Both the position numbers and the translations under genes were made by a program. The notes below the pieces were generated by a model. It saw only the letters and a program-made list of their open reading frames with translations, made no database searches and had not been told where the DNA came from. Shown here one piece after another: positions 45,311 through 55,104 of a stretch of 64,000 nucleotides of DNA. The stretch's first letter is position 1; each line of letters begins with the position of its first letter. Source of the DNA: Sorangium cellulosum So0157-2 (GTDB taxonomy: Bacteria > Myxococcota_A > Polyangia > Polyangiales > Polyangiaceae); contig NC_021658.1 of NCBI RefSeq assembly GCF_000418325.1, forward strand, positions 13,744,501 to 13,808,500, given 5' to 3'.

Positions 45311-45967
45311 TCACGGGGCCCGCCCTCCGTCCTCGCGCGTAACGAGCGCCTTCAGCTCATCCAGGCCGTGAATGGTGTACGTCGCGCCCTCGCCCCGAGG
45401 CACGCCCGGCCGCAGGATCTGCACCGTCCTGATCCCGAGCCGGTTCCCGGCCTCGATCTCCGACTCCAGGTTGTCGCCGACCACGAGCGCCTCCCTGGGG
45501 TCGAGGCGGCGAGCGCGCAAGATCTCCTCGAAGATCCCCTGCTTTCCCTTCCTGCCCGGCTCATCGATCGCGTCGACGTGGATCCCGGCGAAGAGCCGCT
45601 CGATCCCGAGCGCCCTGATCTTGCTCTCCTGGAGCCGTCGAAAGCCGGACGTCACCAGGAAGCGCAGGGCAGGCAGCTCGGCGAGCGCGCCGAGGTCGGG
45701 GTAGCCGCGCATCGGCGCCCTCACCTCCAGCCGGGCGCACGCCTCCCAGCCGGCCGCGAGCATCTCCGCGGAGAAGCCGTGCTCCCGGGCGACGAAATCG
45801 AGCGCGTGGCGCCAGCAGTCGGAGAATGCCCGCTCGAGCGCCTCCTCGGAGAGCTTGCCCCGGTTCGCCCGCCGGATCGCCGCGAAGACCGGATCGAGGA
45901 GCGCTCTCCCCACCTCGTCCGCTGCGCTCAGGCAGTTGTCCAGATCGAAGAGGATGGCCTGGATCAT
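45311..45967 (-). CDS. HAD-superfamily phosphatase
   Basis: A 218-residue HAD hydrolase with all four motifs: FDLDNC (nucleophile Asp8, acid Asp10), LVTSGF, a Lys in RKGKQGIF, and VVGDNLESEIEAG. A helical cap lies between motifs I and II. It dephosphorylates a small metabolite; pyrimidine 5'-nucleotidase-like or glycolate-phosphatase-like activity are possible. ATG at 45967 is the first residue before the catalytic strand. It is followed 45 bases later by the DUF488-like gene on the same strand. Confidence 0.88.
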   Translation of the reverse strand: MIQAILFDLDNCLSAADEVGRALLDPVFAAIRRANRGKLSEEALERAFSDCWRHALDFVAREHGFSAEMLAAGWEACARLEVRAPMRGYPDLGALAELPALRFLVTSGFRRLQESKIRALGIERLFAGIHVDAIDEPGRKGKQGIFEEILRARRLDPREALVVGDNLESEIEAGNRLGIRTVQILRPGVPRGEGATYTIHGLDELKALVTREDGGRAP

Positions 45968-46073
45968 CCCGCGGGTTCCCTCTCGCGCGAGCGTAGGCGA
46001 GCGCGGCCGCCGGCCGCAACGGCGAGCCCGGCCGCCCGGCCGGCGGAGCCGCGCTCCGCGGAGGCGCACGCCC

Positions 46074-47795
46074 TCATGGCGCGCGCGCCGCGCGATGGGG
46101 GCGCGCCACGCGGCCGCCCACGACCACCATGTCGATCGGCGTGTCGACGAGCGAGCGATCGGGCGAGAGATCACGGCCGAGGACCGTCAGATCGGCCACG
46201 TAGCCTTCCGCGATCCGGCCCCGCTGGCCCTCGGCCCAGGCCGCGTACGCGGGCGCCGCGGTGAAGGCCAGGAGCGCCTCGTCGAGGTCGAGCCGCTCCT
46301 CGGGCATCCACCCGCCCGGGGGCTGTCCCGAGAGATCCTGCCGGGTCACGGCCGCGTAGATGCCGAGCAGCGGCGAGGGCTCCTCCACCGGGAAATCCGA
46401 GCCGAACACGACGCGCGCGCCCGACGCGAGCAGCGAATGCCAGGCGTACGCGCCCTTCAGGCGGCGGGCGCCGAGCCGCGCGGGCGCCCACGGCATGTCG
46501 CTCGTCGCGTGCGTCGGCTGCACCGACGCGATCGCGCCGAGCGCCGCGAAGCGCGGCAGATCGTCGGGCGAGACGATCTGCGCGTGCTCCACCCGGAACC
46601 GGAGCGCCGCCGCCCGCCCCGGGCCGAGCGCCTCGAACGCGTCGAGCACGGCGCGGTTCGCGCGGTCGCCGATCGCGTGCACCGCGAGCTGGAAGCCCGC
46701 GTCGGCGACGAGCCGCGCCGCGCGCGCGAGCGCCTCGCGATCCATCAGCAGGAGGCCGCTCGTCGAGGGCTCGTCCGCGTACGGCTCGAGGAGCGCCGCG
46801 CCGCGCGAGCCGAGCGCGCCGTCGGCGAAGAGCTTGACCCCGCGCAGCACGAACATCGCCGTGCCCGCCGCGTCCGCGTCGGGCGCGCGCTCCCTCAGCC
46901 CCTCGAGCCGCCCCGCGCCCGCGAGGTACGCATGGACGCGGATCGGCAGCCGCCCGGCGGCGGCGAGCGCGCGGTAGACCGCCACGGTCTCGTCGTCGAT
47001 GCCCATCTCGTGCACGCCGGTGAGCCCGGACGAGAGCGCCTCCTCGGCGGCGCGCAGGATGCGCCGCTCGCGCACGGCGGGCGGGTCGGCCGGGATCTTG
47101 GCCTCGACGAGGTCCATCGCGCTGTCGATGAAGACGCCCGTCGGCTCGCCCGCCGCGTCGCGCAGGATGCGCCCGCCCGGCGGATCCTGCGCGCCCCTGC
47201 CGACCCCGGCGGCGCGCATCGCCGCCGCGTTGGCCCAGAGCGCGTGCCCGTCGACGCGGCGCAACGCCACCGGGTGCTCCGGCGCCGCGGCGTCGAGCGG
47301 GGCGTGCGTGGGGAACGCCGCGCCCGGCCAGAGGTTCTGGTCCCAGCCGCGCCCGGTGATCCACTCGCCCCTCGGGCGGGCCTTCGCCGCCTCGGCCACG
47401 ACCGCCGCCGCCGCCTCCGCGCTCCTCGCGCCGCGCACGCTCGGCGTCTCCAGCGCGACGCCGAGCCCGTAGAGGTGGGCGTGCCCGTCGACGAGCCCGG
47501 GCACGACCGCGCGCCCCGGCAGCTCCACGACGCGCGTCGCCGGCCCGACGAAGGCCTTGGCGTCGGCCGCGCTGCCCACGAAGACGATCCGCTCGCCGCG
47601 CACGGCGACCGCCTCGGCGAGCGGGCTCCTGGGGTCCAGGGTCCGGACGACGCCGGCGGTGATCACGAGATCGGCGGGCGCCCCTGGCGCCGCCGCCCTG
47701 GCGGGCGGGCCCGGGGCGGGCGGGCCCGGCGAGGCGCAGCCGAGGCCGAGGCTGCCGACGAGGCTCAGGAGCGCCGCTCGGAGCACGTTCGACAT
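46074..47795 (-). CDS. Exported amidohydrolase (YtcJ-like)
   Basis: A 573-residue lipoprotein (LGLGC, Cys20) of amidohydrolase family 3. Motifs seen are the metal-site HxH (VDGHAHLYG), a late HEMG, HAIGD, EHAQIV and GSDFPVEEPSPL. It hydrolyses C-N bonds of a ring or amide substrate, probably in the periplasm or at the surface; YtcJ-like enzymes are often poorly defined. It ends close to 46074 and is followed after 106 bases by the HAD gene. ATG at 47795 gives a proper signal peptide. Confidence 0.9.
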   Translation of the reverse strand: MSNVLRAALLSLVGSLGLGCASPGPPAPGPPARAAAPGAPADLVITAGVVRTLDPRSPLAEAVAVRGERIVFVGSAADAKAFVGPATRVVELPGRAVVPGLVDGHAHLYGLGVALETPSVRGARSAEAAAAVVAEAAKARPRGEWITGRGWDQNLWPGAAFPTHAPLDAAAPEHPVALRRVDGHALWANAAAMRAAGVGRGAQDPPGGRILRDAAGEPTGVFIDSAMDLVEAKIPADPPAVRERRILRAAEEALSSGLTGVHEMGIDDETVAVYRALAAAGRLPIRVHAYLAGAGRLEGLRERAPDADAAGTAMFVLRGVKLFADGALGSRGAALLEPYADEPSTSGLLLMDREALARAARLVADAGFQLAVHAIGDRANRAVLDAFEALGPGRAAALRFRVEHAQIVSPDDLPRFAALGAIASVQPTHATSDMPWAPARLGARRLKGAYAWHSLLASGARVVFGSDFPVEEPSPLLGIYAAVTRQDLSGQPPGGWMPEERLDLDEALLAFTAAPAYAAWAEGQRGRIAEGYVADLTVLGRDLSPDRSLVDTPIDMVVVGGRVARPHRAARAP

Positions 47796-48232
47796 GGGCG
47801 CCACCCTAGCACCCGCGCGGGGCGCGCAACGGGCACCGGGCATGCGCCCCCGGCGCACCCACGGACCAGGTGAGCGAGAGAATGCCCGGACGGCGCAGGA
47901 TACATGCGGAAGCTGTGGCGCGGCGCAAGGTATCGTAGGCTCACTGCCACTCCTCCTGGACCGACCGTGCCGAAGCCCATCCGCAGCTGCCAAGCGTGAA
48001 AGGCATGGTTCCACAAACCTGGGTTCGCCAGCGCTCGAAGCGCGCGTTTCCTGCCTGAGTGGAGGATCTGTTCCGTAAAACCTGATCGGCTCCGGCCCGC
48101 CACCATGTGTTCCCTGGTTCCGACCGTCGCACGACGTGCTCGCTGGCCCTCGGTGGCGCTGCTCGTGATGTCTACGAGCACCACGGGACGACCGGGGGAG
48201 ATCGCGCAGAGCGCCGGGGGCCGGAGCGCGCC
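47796..48232. other. Gene-free interval of lower GC
   Basis: 437 bases between two minus-strand genes. From about 47880 to 48180 the GC content is visibly lower than in neighbouring genes and there is no frame with coding bias. It could be a degraded insertion or an unrecognised RNA; I see no inverted-repeat ends or terminator. Confidence 0.45.
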
Positions 48233-49363
48233 TCAGCGACGGCAGCCGATGCGCTCGGTCGCGACGACGACGTCGTCGTACAGGATGGTGCGCGCGTCGG
48301 AGACCGTCAGCCCGCGCTCCTCCATCTCCGCCCGCCGGCGCGCGTCGGAGTCGCGCTCGTAGTACGCGTCGAGCATGAAGCTCTTGAAGCGCACGTCGCT
48401 GCTCGAGCGGAACTCGAAGCCCTCGAACGGGCCGGGCGGCGTGCACGCGCTGAAATCGCACCCCCCCGTGTGGAACTCGGCGCGGAGCCAGGTGCCCTCG
48501 GGGTGGCCAGGGCGATAGTCGCCGACCGCCACGTCGTCGATCCAGAACGCGAGCGCGCCGTCGCTCTCGCCGACCGTGTTCGCGCGCGCGTGCATCTCGA
48601 CGCAGAACCAGCGGTCGCGCGGGAACGGCGCCTGACCCGGCGGCTGGAAGACGTTGCCGTAATAGTACGTGCTGCCTTGATCGCCCGCGCAGCCGGGCGC
48701 GGCGGTCCCGTCGTTGCAGCGGCCTGAGCGCATCTTGTGCCAGTAGACGTAGAAGTTGAAGACGTCGTCGGTGTTCGTGTCGAAGTCGAACCAGAACCCC
48801 TCGTCTCCGGGCGGCACCGTGTTCGCGAGGCCGCTCGCGTCCCACCCCTCGACGCCCGCCGCCATGCGCACCCAGTGGTGCGGGTTCGGGGCGAGCTCGG
48901 GGAATCGCACGTGGAAGCGCCAGTAGATCGCGTCGGCGCGCTCGTGGGTGACCCACGTGGACGAGGAGACGTACGTGTCCTCCTCGAGATCGGCGGTCGT
49001 CACGGTCGAGCGGAGATAGCCCCGTCCACCATGAGCCGTGGCCGGGTCGGCCTCGATGTGCAGGGTGCGCGTGTCGGCCGTGGGCCCGTCCCAGCGCCCC
49101 CACCCTGCCTCGAAGTCGTCGTGGAAGAGCACGGCCGGGTCGCCCCCGATCCCCACGTCGTCCGGATAGCGCGCGCTCAGCGTGTCGCCGGGCGGCGGCG
49201 CCGATGCGTCCTCGCCGGTCTCGCCGCCGTCCTCGCTGCCGCCGTCCGCCGGCGGCGGGGATGCGTCCGCCGATGAGCCTGCATCGCTGGCGGCGTTCGG
49301 CGGGCCGTCGCAGCCGGCGAGGATCAGGGAGATCGTCAGCGCGAATCTCAGAGGGTGCCTCAT
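48233..49363 (-). CDS. Lipoprotein with concanavalin-A/polysaccharide-lyase-like domain
   Basis: A 376-residue lipoprotein (ILAGC, Cys18) with an Asp/Gly/Pro-rich linker to about residue 60. The domain begins LFHDDFEAGWGRWDG and continues with YWRFHVRFPEL, FWFDFDTNTDDVFNFYVYW, DRWFCVEMHARAN and LAFWIDDVAVGDY, a jelly-roll pattern like that of polysaccharide lyases and Cip1-like proteins. It ends TILYDDVVVATERIGC, similar in style to the ending of the 437-1450 protein. Role inferred: carbohydrate binding or cleavage at the surface. Confidence 0.75.
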   Translation of the reverse strand: MRHPLRFALTISLILAGCDGPPNAASDAGSSADASPPPADGGSEDGGETGEDASAPPPGDTLSARYPDDVGIGGDPAVLFHDDFEAGWGRWDGPTADTRTLHIEADPATAHGGRGYLRSTVTTADLEEDTYVSSSTWVTHERADAIYWRFHVRFPELAPNPHHWVRMAAGVEGWDASGLANTVPPGDEGFWFDFDTNTDDVFNFYVYWHKMRSGRCNDGTAAPGCAGDQGSTYYYGNVFQPPGQAPFPRDRWFCVEMHARANTVGESDGALAFWIDDVAVGDYRPGHPEGTWLRAEFHTGGCDFSACTPPGPFEGFEFRSSSDVRFKSFMLDAYYERDSDARRRAEMEERGLTVSDARTILYDDVVVATERIGCRR

Positions 49364-49498
49364 CCCTCCATGCTATCCGCACCTCACGCGCAGGCGGTCG
49401 CTCGAAATGCGGCGCCAACGCGGAGCGCAGGGCCGGAGAGCGCCTCGGATCGGCCTCGATCCCGGCAAAAATTCGGCGGATTCAGCCGGGGTACCCCG

Positions 49499-51376
49499 TC
49501 AAGGCAGCCTGCACACGTACGGCAGCTCGGCGTCGCAGGGCATGTCGTTCCACAGCCCGCTGGCCCAGCTCGCCAGCTCCACGCAGTTCTCGCCGTCGCC
49601 GGCGTTGTTCGGCTCGCCGCCGGCCCAGCGCTCGTCGTCGTACGGCGTGCCGTCGGTCCACGCGAAGTCTCCCTCGGACTCCTCGTCGGTGAGCCCGATC
49701 CAGTAGTCGCCCGGCTGGACCGCGTCGGCGATCGAGACCACGAGATCCTGCGTCTCCGCGTCGTGGATGGACACGAGGTGCCCGCCCTGCGCGACGCAGT
49801 CGAGCTCCGCGTCCTCCCATGTCGCGGGCGCGAAGCAGAGCGCCAGGGAGCCGCCCTCCGGGAGCGCCAGCAGGCCGCAAGGCGGGCACGACGGGTCGTC
49901 GTCGACGCGCCCATCGCAGTTGTTGTCGATGAGGTCGCACAGCTCCGGGGCGCCCGGGTGCACCGAGGCATCGCCGTCGTCGCAGTCTTCCCCGCAGCCG
50001 GACGAGAGGTCGCCGTCCGCGTCGAGCCCCGAGGGGTCCGCGCAGGCGAGCGACGCCCGCACGCCGGCAGGACGGTCGTTCAGGAAGGCGATGGTGGCGT
50101 CGATCTGCGCGGCGACGACATCGGAGCTCACCTCCCGGCGCGGATCCGCGAGCACGTCGTCCCAGATGAGGTCGCGCGCCGCCTCGGCGTCGCTCACGAG
50201 GTCGAGCGCCGACGCGCGCTCGAGGACGCGCTCGAACGCCGCGGCGAGCGCCGGCAGGCACGGCGGCGAGGCGGTGCACATCCGCTGGAGTCGGGCCTCG
50301 CCGCCGAAGGGATAAAGAGGGTCCGAGAAGGTCTGGTCGACGCCCCACGGCAAGAAGGTCCAGCGGCCGTCGTCCGGGCGCCGCGCGATGAAGTAGTTGT
50401 TGCGATACCAGGCATAGCCGTCCCAGTGGCCGATGAAGGTCTCCGCGGCCGCGAACGCGAGGTAGCGCTCCATGTCGATGCGCCGCGACGCCTCGGCGAG
50501 GAAGGTGTCCGGGCTCTCCATCGCGTCGAGCTCCTCCACCAGCTCCACCAGATCGGCGAACCCGACGTCGTCGCCGTTGTCTTGGTCGAAGGTCGCGACG
50601 CTCGAGCCCTCGAGATCGCTCCCGTAAGCCCCCTCGTACAGGCTGCCCTTGTGGCCGCCGAACCATCGATCGAGAAAGCGAGGGTTATCCGCCGTCTCGA
50701 CGGTGGCATACAGGCCGTAGAGCGAGCCGTTCACCCAGACCGTCGCGTGGGCCGAGCGCGGCGCGGGCACGTCCACCGCGCGGAACAGCGCGTAGGCCAG
50801 GCGCTCGTGGATCATGCTCGGGTCCTGGACCATGTTGTTGAGCGCGAGCTTCTCCACCCCGAGCAGGGTCTGGTCGTCGGTGAACTCGTCGAACTTCAGC
50901 AGGAATGCGGCCTTCTGGTCCAGGGTCCGGAACGAGCCGTGGACGCCCTTGAGCCGCACGCCGACGTCGGCGAGCTCGATCACCTCGCCGTCCAGGGTCA
51001 CCGTGAGCTCCCCGGGGACGTAGTCCTCGGGCGCGGCGTCGAGCCGATCGATCGACACCTGCGACAGCTCGATCTCGAACCGCGGGATGCTCGTTCCGGC
51101 GAAGAGCGGCGCTGCCGGATCGGGCGGCGGCGGCTCCTCCCCGCCGGCGCCGCCCGCGCCGCCGGTCCCACCGCCCGCGCCGCCCAGCCCGCCGGCGCCG
51201 GCGGCCCCTGCGTCGCCGCCGGCGCCGCCCGCGCCGCCCGCGCCCGAGCTGACCGCGCTGCTGCCGTCCGGCGGGGGATCCTCCGCAGCGTCGCCGCAGG
51301 CGATGAGCAGCGCAATGGACATCGCGAGCGGACCGGGCCAGCTCCAGGAGGGCGAAAATGACTTTCTCACGGTCAT
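49499..51376 (-). CDS. Lipoprotein: CotH kinase + MopE-like repeat + C-type lectin domain
   Basis: A 625-residue lipoprotein (LLIAC, Cys27) with a long Gly/Ala spacer (45-85). Residues about 95-430 match CotH: GVRLKGVHGS, KLALNNMVQDPSMIHERLAY, VNGSLYGLYATVET, KGSLYEGAYG and a PWGVDQTF end. Then comes a MopE-type segment (DCDDGDASVHPGAPELC, DNNCDGRVDDD), which in other proteins binds calcium or copper. The last 120 residues form a C-type lectin domain with WIGLTDEE, GEPNNAGDGENCVEL and WNDMPC, including the EPN sugar-binding triplet. It is divergent from the M1 peptidase gene. Confidence 0.9.
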   Translation of the reverse strand: MTVRKSFSPSWSWPGPLAMSIALLIACGDAAEDPPPDGSSAVSSGAGGAGGAGGDAGAAGAGGLGGAGGGTGGAGGAGGEEPPPPDPAAPLFAGTSIPRFEIELSQVSIDRLDAAPEDYVPGELTVTLDGEVIELADVGVRLKGVHGSFRTLDQKAAFLLKFDEFTDDQTLLGVEKLALNNMVQDPSMIHERLAYALFRAVDVPAPRSAHATVWVNGSLYGLYATVETADNPRFLDRWFGGHKGSLYEGAYGSDLEGSSVATFDQDNGDDVGFADLVELVEELDAMESPDTFLAEASRRIDMERYLAFAAAETFIGHWDGYAWYRNNYFIARRPDDGRWTFLPWGVDQTFSDPLYPFGGEARLQRMCTASPPCLPALAAAFERVLERASALDLVSDAEAARDLIWDDVLADPRREVSSDVVAAQIDATIAFLNDRPAGVRASLACADPSGLDADGDLSSGCGEDCDDGDASVHPGAPELCDLIDNNCDGRVDDDPSCPPCGLLALPEGGSLALCFAPATWEDAELDCVAQGGHLVSIHDAETQDLVVSIADAVQPGDYWIGLTDEESEGDFAWTDGTPYDDERWAGGEPNNAGDGENCVELASWASGLWNDMPCDAELPYVCRLP

Positions 51377-51569
51377 TCTCTTCTACATGCGTCGCACGGT
51401 CCTTGCACGTCTCCTCGAGTCAACGCGTCGATCCGGGGTCCACGAGCCTCCAAACGCGGCGCGTCGCGCCCTCCATCGGCCCTCTCCCCGCGAGGAGCAC
51501 GAATCCGGCGGGAAGGGGAGCCAATCGACGGAGGGCCACGGCTTTTTGTTCCACCATCGAGGTGTTCGA

Positions 51570-54140
51570 ATGGACCTTGTCAGATCCTTTGTCTCCCCGG
51601 GGGCGCGGCTCGCCGCCGTCCTCCTGGCGTCGCTCGCGGCCGCGTGCTCCGGCGCCGATCCCGTCGCACCAGGCCAAGCGCCGCCCGACGACAGGCAGCA
51701 GCCGCCGCCCGACACCGGGCCGCCGCCCGAGCCCGAGCCGCCGGCGGGCGCGGCGATCGACGTCCAGCGCTACGAGGTGACGGGAGAGTTCGACTGGAGC
51801 CGGGGGCGGCTGGTCGCGACGGTCGCGATGACGCTCCTGCCAGGCGACGACGGCCTGCGCTCTCTGCGCCTCGACAGCGCGGTGGCCGAGGTCAAGGCGG
51901 TCCGGCTCGCCGGCGGCGCCGACCTGCCCTACGCGGTCGACGCCGAGCCCGGGGCGCTCCGCATCGACGTCTCGCGCGTGCCCGGCATCGCGGCGGATCA
52001 GGCGATCACGCTCGAGATCGACTACGAGGCCGCCGAGAGCGAGGCGCTCCGCGCGATCCCCGCCCGCTGGGGGGACCCCGCCGCGTCGCGCGTCGTCTAC
52101 ACCATCTCGGAGCCGCTCAACGCCGCGCTCTGGCTGCCGTGCCACAACACGCCCGAGGACCGCGCCGTCTTCTCCATCGACCTCGCGATGGACGCGCACG
52201 AGACGATGATCGCGAACGGCACGCTCGTCTCCGACGAGCAGGGCGCGTCCGGCCGTCGCATGAGGTACGCGACGGACTACACGGTGCCGACCTACCTCAT
52301 GGCCTTCGCCATCGGCGATTTCGAGGTGGAGGGCACGATGAAGGGGAGCCTCCCCGTCTCGGTCTGGCACCGGCGCGGCGTCCCGGGCGACTACGGCCGC
52401 CTGCTCGACGAGGCGGTCCGCTCGATCGGCCTCTTCGAGGAGCTGCTCGTGCCCTATCCCTTCGAGAAGTACGCGGTGGTGCTCGTGCCGGAGTTCGGCG
52501 GGGGCATCGAGAACCTCGGCATCAGCTTCCAGGGGGAGCTCGGGAGCACCGCTCCGACGATGTCCGAAGACCTGAAGCTCACGATCCACGAGATCGCCCA
52601 CCAGTGGTTCGGCGATCTCGTGACGGTCAAGAGCTGGGACGACCTGTGGATCAAGGAGGGCATGGCGACGTTGCTCGCGAGCGAGGGCGCGCGCGTCTAC
52701 CTGGACGAGAGCGGCGAGGGGACGCTGAACGGCGACTCCTTCTCGGCCGGGTCGCACAACCCCATCGTGGATCCGGACCTCGCTCCCGCCGATAAGTACA
52801 CGTCCGGGCCCTACGGCCGCGCTGCGTGGCTGCTCACCCAGATCCGGAGCCTCGTCGGGGAGGAGGCTTTCTGGGGCACGCTGCGCGACGTCCTCAACGA
52901 CCACCGCTTCGGCGCCATCGGTACGGACGAGTTCCTCGACGCCTTCGCCGGGCCCCTCGGCCCCGACGCGGCCGCCCGCGCGCGGCGGGCGGTCCGGGCC
53001 AGCGCGCTCCCGCACCTCGATCTCGGGCGGTCGCCCTCCGGCGGCGTGCTCGTGACGTTGCGCGATCCGGATGGGGCGCTGGTTGCGCCGATCGATCTCC
53101 TCTGGATCGCGGACGACGGCGCGACGCGCTCGCAGGTGCTCGAGCTCGACAAGGGCGTGGACGTCGCCCCGCAGCGGGAGGGCGAGCTGCTGATCCTCGA
53201 CCCGCTCGATCGCCACGTCTCCTGGCACCACCTGATCGACTTCAGCCTGAATCCGCAGGACCACCCGGCGCGCCTCTCCTCGTTCCGCGTTCCCGCGAGC
53301 CCCTCGCAGGTCGCGAGCCTCCTCGAGGCCGGCGGGGCCCACCAGACGGACGTCCTCTGGGCCGGCCTGCCGGAGCCCGTGACCCCGGGCGCGTTCGCGG
53401 CCTTCCTCGACGGCCTCGACGCCGAGGACGCCAAGGGCCTGGCGGTCGCGGCGGCGTGCGAGAGGGCCGCGGATCCGGCGCTGGACCCGGCGCTGCGGGC
53501 GGCGTGGTCGAGCGCGCTCGCGCCGCTGCTCGCGGGGCCTCCCTACGCGCGCTGGACCGAGTTCTCGCCGTGGGCGGAGTACGGCGCGTGCGGCGAGGTC
53601 GTCGACGTGCTGGCGCTCTACGCGGACGAGTGGTCGGCGCTCGCGGCCGGGCCTCCGGCCGGCGACCTCTCCGACGCGCACCTGCGGTTCCTGTTCAACT
53701 TCGACCTGCCGCTCGAAACGGTGCTGTCGGCCTGGGGCAACGTCGCCAGGCAGTCCAGCTCGCTGCGCGCGCGCTCGCTCGCCACGGCCAGGATCCGCAC
53801 CGAGGCCGATCGCGCTCCGCCGGAGGATTTCCCCGCCTTCCGCGCCTTCTTCTCCGAGATCGTCGCGTCCACGGAGGTGTCCGAGCTCCTCATGGAGGCG
53901 CTCACAGGGCTGAGCCGCACGATGGCGCCCACCGCGGCGGAGAACGCGGAGGCCCTGGCCGCCCTGGGCCAGCAGCTGCGCACGGCGTCGACGACGCCGT
54001 TCGATGGCTGGGCGGTGTGCCTCGCCTCCGCGCTGACCCAGGGCGACGCCGCCGCGTGGAGCGAGTTCGTCAGGGGCCTCGACGGCGTGGAGCTCTCCGC
54101 CGAAGCCGCCGAGATGCTCGAGGACCTCGCCCGCTGCTGA
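51570..54140 (+). CDS. M1-family zinc aminopeptidase-like lipoprotein
   Basis: An 856-residue lipoprotein (LAAAC, Cys26) with a Pro-rich spacer to residue 60. The N-terminal beta domain (63-255) and catalytic domain follow the M1 plan: GGIEN (311-315, in place of GAMEN), HEIAH (His340, Glu341, His344) and the third ligand Glu363 (DLWIKEGMA). It should cleave N-terminal residues from peptides at the cell surface. The C-terminal 330 residues are helical, like the ERAP-type domain. The ATG at 51570 has GAGG upstream. It shares a 193-base divergent region with the CotH-type lipoprotein. Confidence 0.9.
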   Translation: MDLVRSFVSPGARLAAVLLASLAAACSGADPVAPGQAPPDDRQQPPPDTGPPPEPEPPAGAAIDVQRYEVTGEFDWSRGRLVATVAMTLLPGDDGLRSLRLDSAVAEVKAVRLAGGADLPYAVDAEPGALRIDVSRVPGIAADQAITLEIDYEAAESEALRAIPARWGDPAASRVVYTISEPLNAALWLPCHNTPEDRAVFSIDLAMDAHETMIANGTLVSDEQGASGRRMRYATDYTVPTYLMAFAIGDFEVEGTMKGSLPVSVWHRRGVPGDYGRLLDEAVRSIGLFEELLVPYPFEKYAVVLVPEFGGGIENLGISFQGELGSTAPTMSEDLKLTIHEIAHQWFGDLVTVKSWDDLWIKEGMATLLASEGARVYLDESGEGTLNGDSFSAGSHNPIVDPDLAPADKYTSGPYGRAAWLLTQIRSLVGEEAFWGTLRDVLNDHRFGAIGTDEFLDAFAGPLGPDAAARARRAVRASALPHLDLGRSPSGGVLVTLRDPDGALVAPIDLLWIADDGATRSQVLELDKGVDVAPQREGELLILDPLDRHVSWHHLIDFSLNPQDHPARLSSFRVPASPSQVASLLEAGGAHQTDVLWAGLPEPVTPGAFAAFLDGLDAEDAKGLAVAAACERAADPALDPALRAAWSSALAPLLAGPPYARWTEFSPWAEYGACGEVVDVLALYADEWSALAAGPPAGDLSDAHLRFLFNFDLPLETVLSAWGNVARQSSSLRARSLATARIRTEADRAPPEDFPAFRAFFSEIVASTEVSELLMEALTGLSRTMAPTAAENAEALAALGQQLRTASTTPFDGWAVCLASALTQGDAAAWSEFVRGLDGVELSAEAAEMLEDLARC

Positions 54141-54170
54141 GCGGCGACTCCGCGCCTCGGCAACTCCGAT

Positions 54171-55091
54171 CTATCCGCCGTCCTTCTTCTTCAGCTCGCC
54201 CTTGAACCGCCACTCCACCGCCGCCTTCACGGCCAGCGTGAGCACCGACACGCCGGCGAGGAGGCTGGCGACGGCGAACGCGGGCATGACGCGGACCATG
54301 TTGGCGTAATAGACGCGCTCGACATGGAGCGGCAGCGTCACCTGATCCGACGAGCCCGCCGAGACCACGTACACGGCGCCGAACTCGCCCATCGCCCGGG
54401 CGGTGCAGAGGATGACGCCATAAAGGAGGCCCCACCGGATGTTGGGCAGCGTGACGCGCCAGAAGATCTGCCACCCGTTCGCGCCGAGGACGCGGGCCAC
54501 CTGCTCCTCCTCGCTCCCCTGGGCCTGCATCAGCGGGATGAGCTCGCGCGCGACGAACGGGAAGGTGATGAACACCGTGGCGAGCACGATGCCGGGCAAG
54601 GCGAAGATGACCCGGGTGGAGACGTCGAGGCTCGCGAACCCGAGGCTCACCGTGTAGGTCCGGTTCACGAACGCCCCGAAGAAGCCGTTGGCCCCGAAGA
54701 GCAGGACGAAGCACAGCCCGGCGACCACCGGCGAGATCGAGAACGGCAGATCGATCAGGGTGACGAGCAGGCTCTTGCCCCGGAACTCGAACTTGGTGAT
54801 GGCCCACGCCGCGGCGACGCCGAACAGCGTGTTGAGCGGCACCGCGACGGCCGTGGTGAGGAGCGTGAGCGCCGCCGCGCGGAACGTCGCGCGGTCGAAG
54901 ACCGCCTGTCCATAGGCGCTCAGGCCCTCGCTGAAGGCGTGCCAGAACACCACCCCGAGCGGCAGGACGAGGAACACGCCGACGAGCAGCGCGCACAGGC
55001 CGATCAGCAGCCGGCGCGCCCCGCGGCCACCGGCGGTGTCGTCGCGGCCTGCCTGGGGGCGGGGGGCGAGCATCGCGCGACTCGAGTCCAC
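54171..55091 (-). CDS. cysW: Sulfate/thiosulfate ABC transporter permease CysW
   Basis: A 306-residue inner-membrane permease with six helices. The EAA loop is recognisable (EEEQVARVLGANGWQIFWRVTLPNIRWGL), as are GEFGAVYVVSG-like residues (RAMGEFGAVYVVSAG) typical of CysW. It pairs with CysT to move sulfate. The GTG at 55091 is used; an ATG at 55073 is possible. It is the last gene of the binding protein-cysT-cysW cluster and no cysA ATPase gene follows. Confidence 0.9.
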   Translation of the reverse strand: MDSSRAMLAPRPQAGRDDTAGGRGARRLLIGLCALLVGVFLVLPLGVVFWHAFSEGLSAYGQAVFDRATFRAAALTLLTTAVAVPLNTLFGVAAAWAITKFEFRGKSLLVTLIDLPFSISPVVAGLCFVLLFGANGFFGAFVNRTYTVSLGFASLDVSTRVIFALPGIVLATVFITFPFVARELIPLMQAQGSEEEQVARVLGANGWQIFWRVTLPNIRWGLLYGVILCTARAMGEFGAVYVVSAGSSDQVTLPLHVERVYYANMVRVMPAFAVASLLAGVSVLTLAVKAAVEWRFKGELKKKDGG

Positions 55092-55104
55092 CGGCCGCGG
55101 GCGG

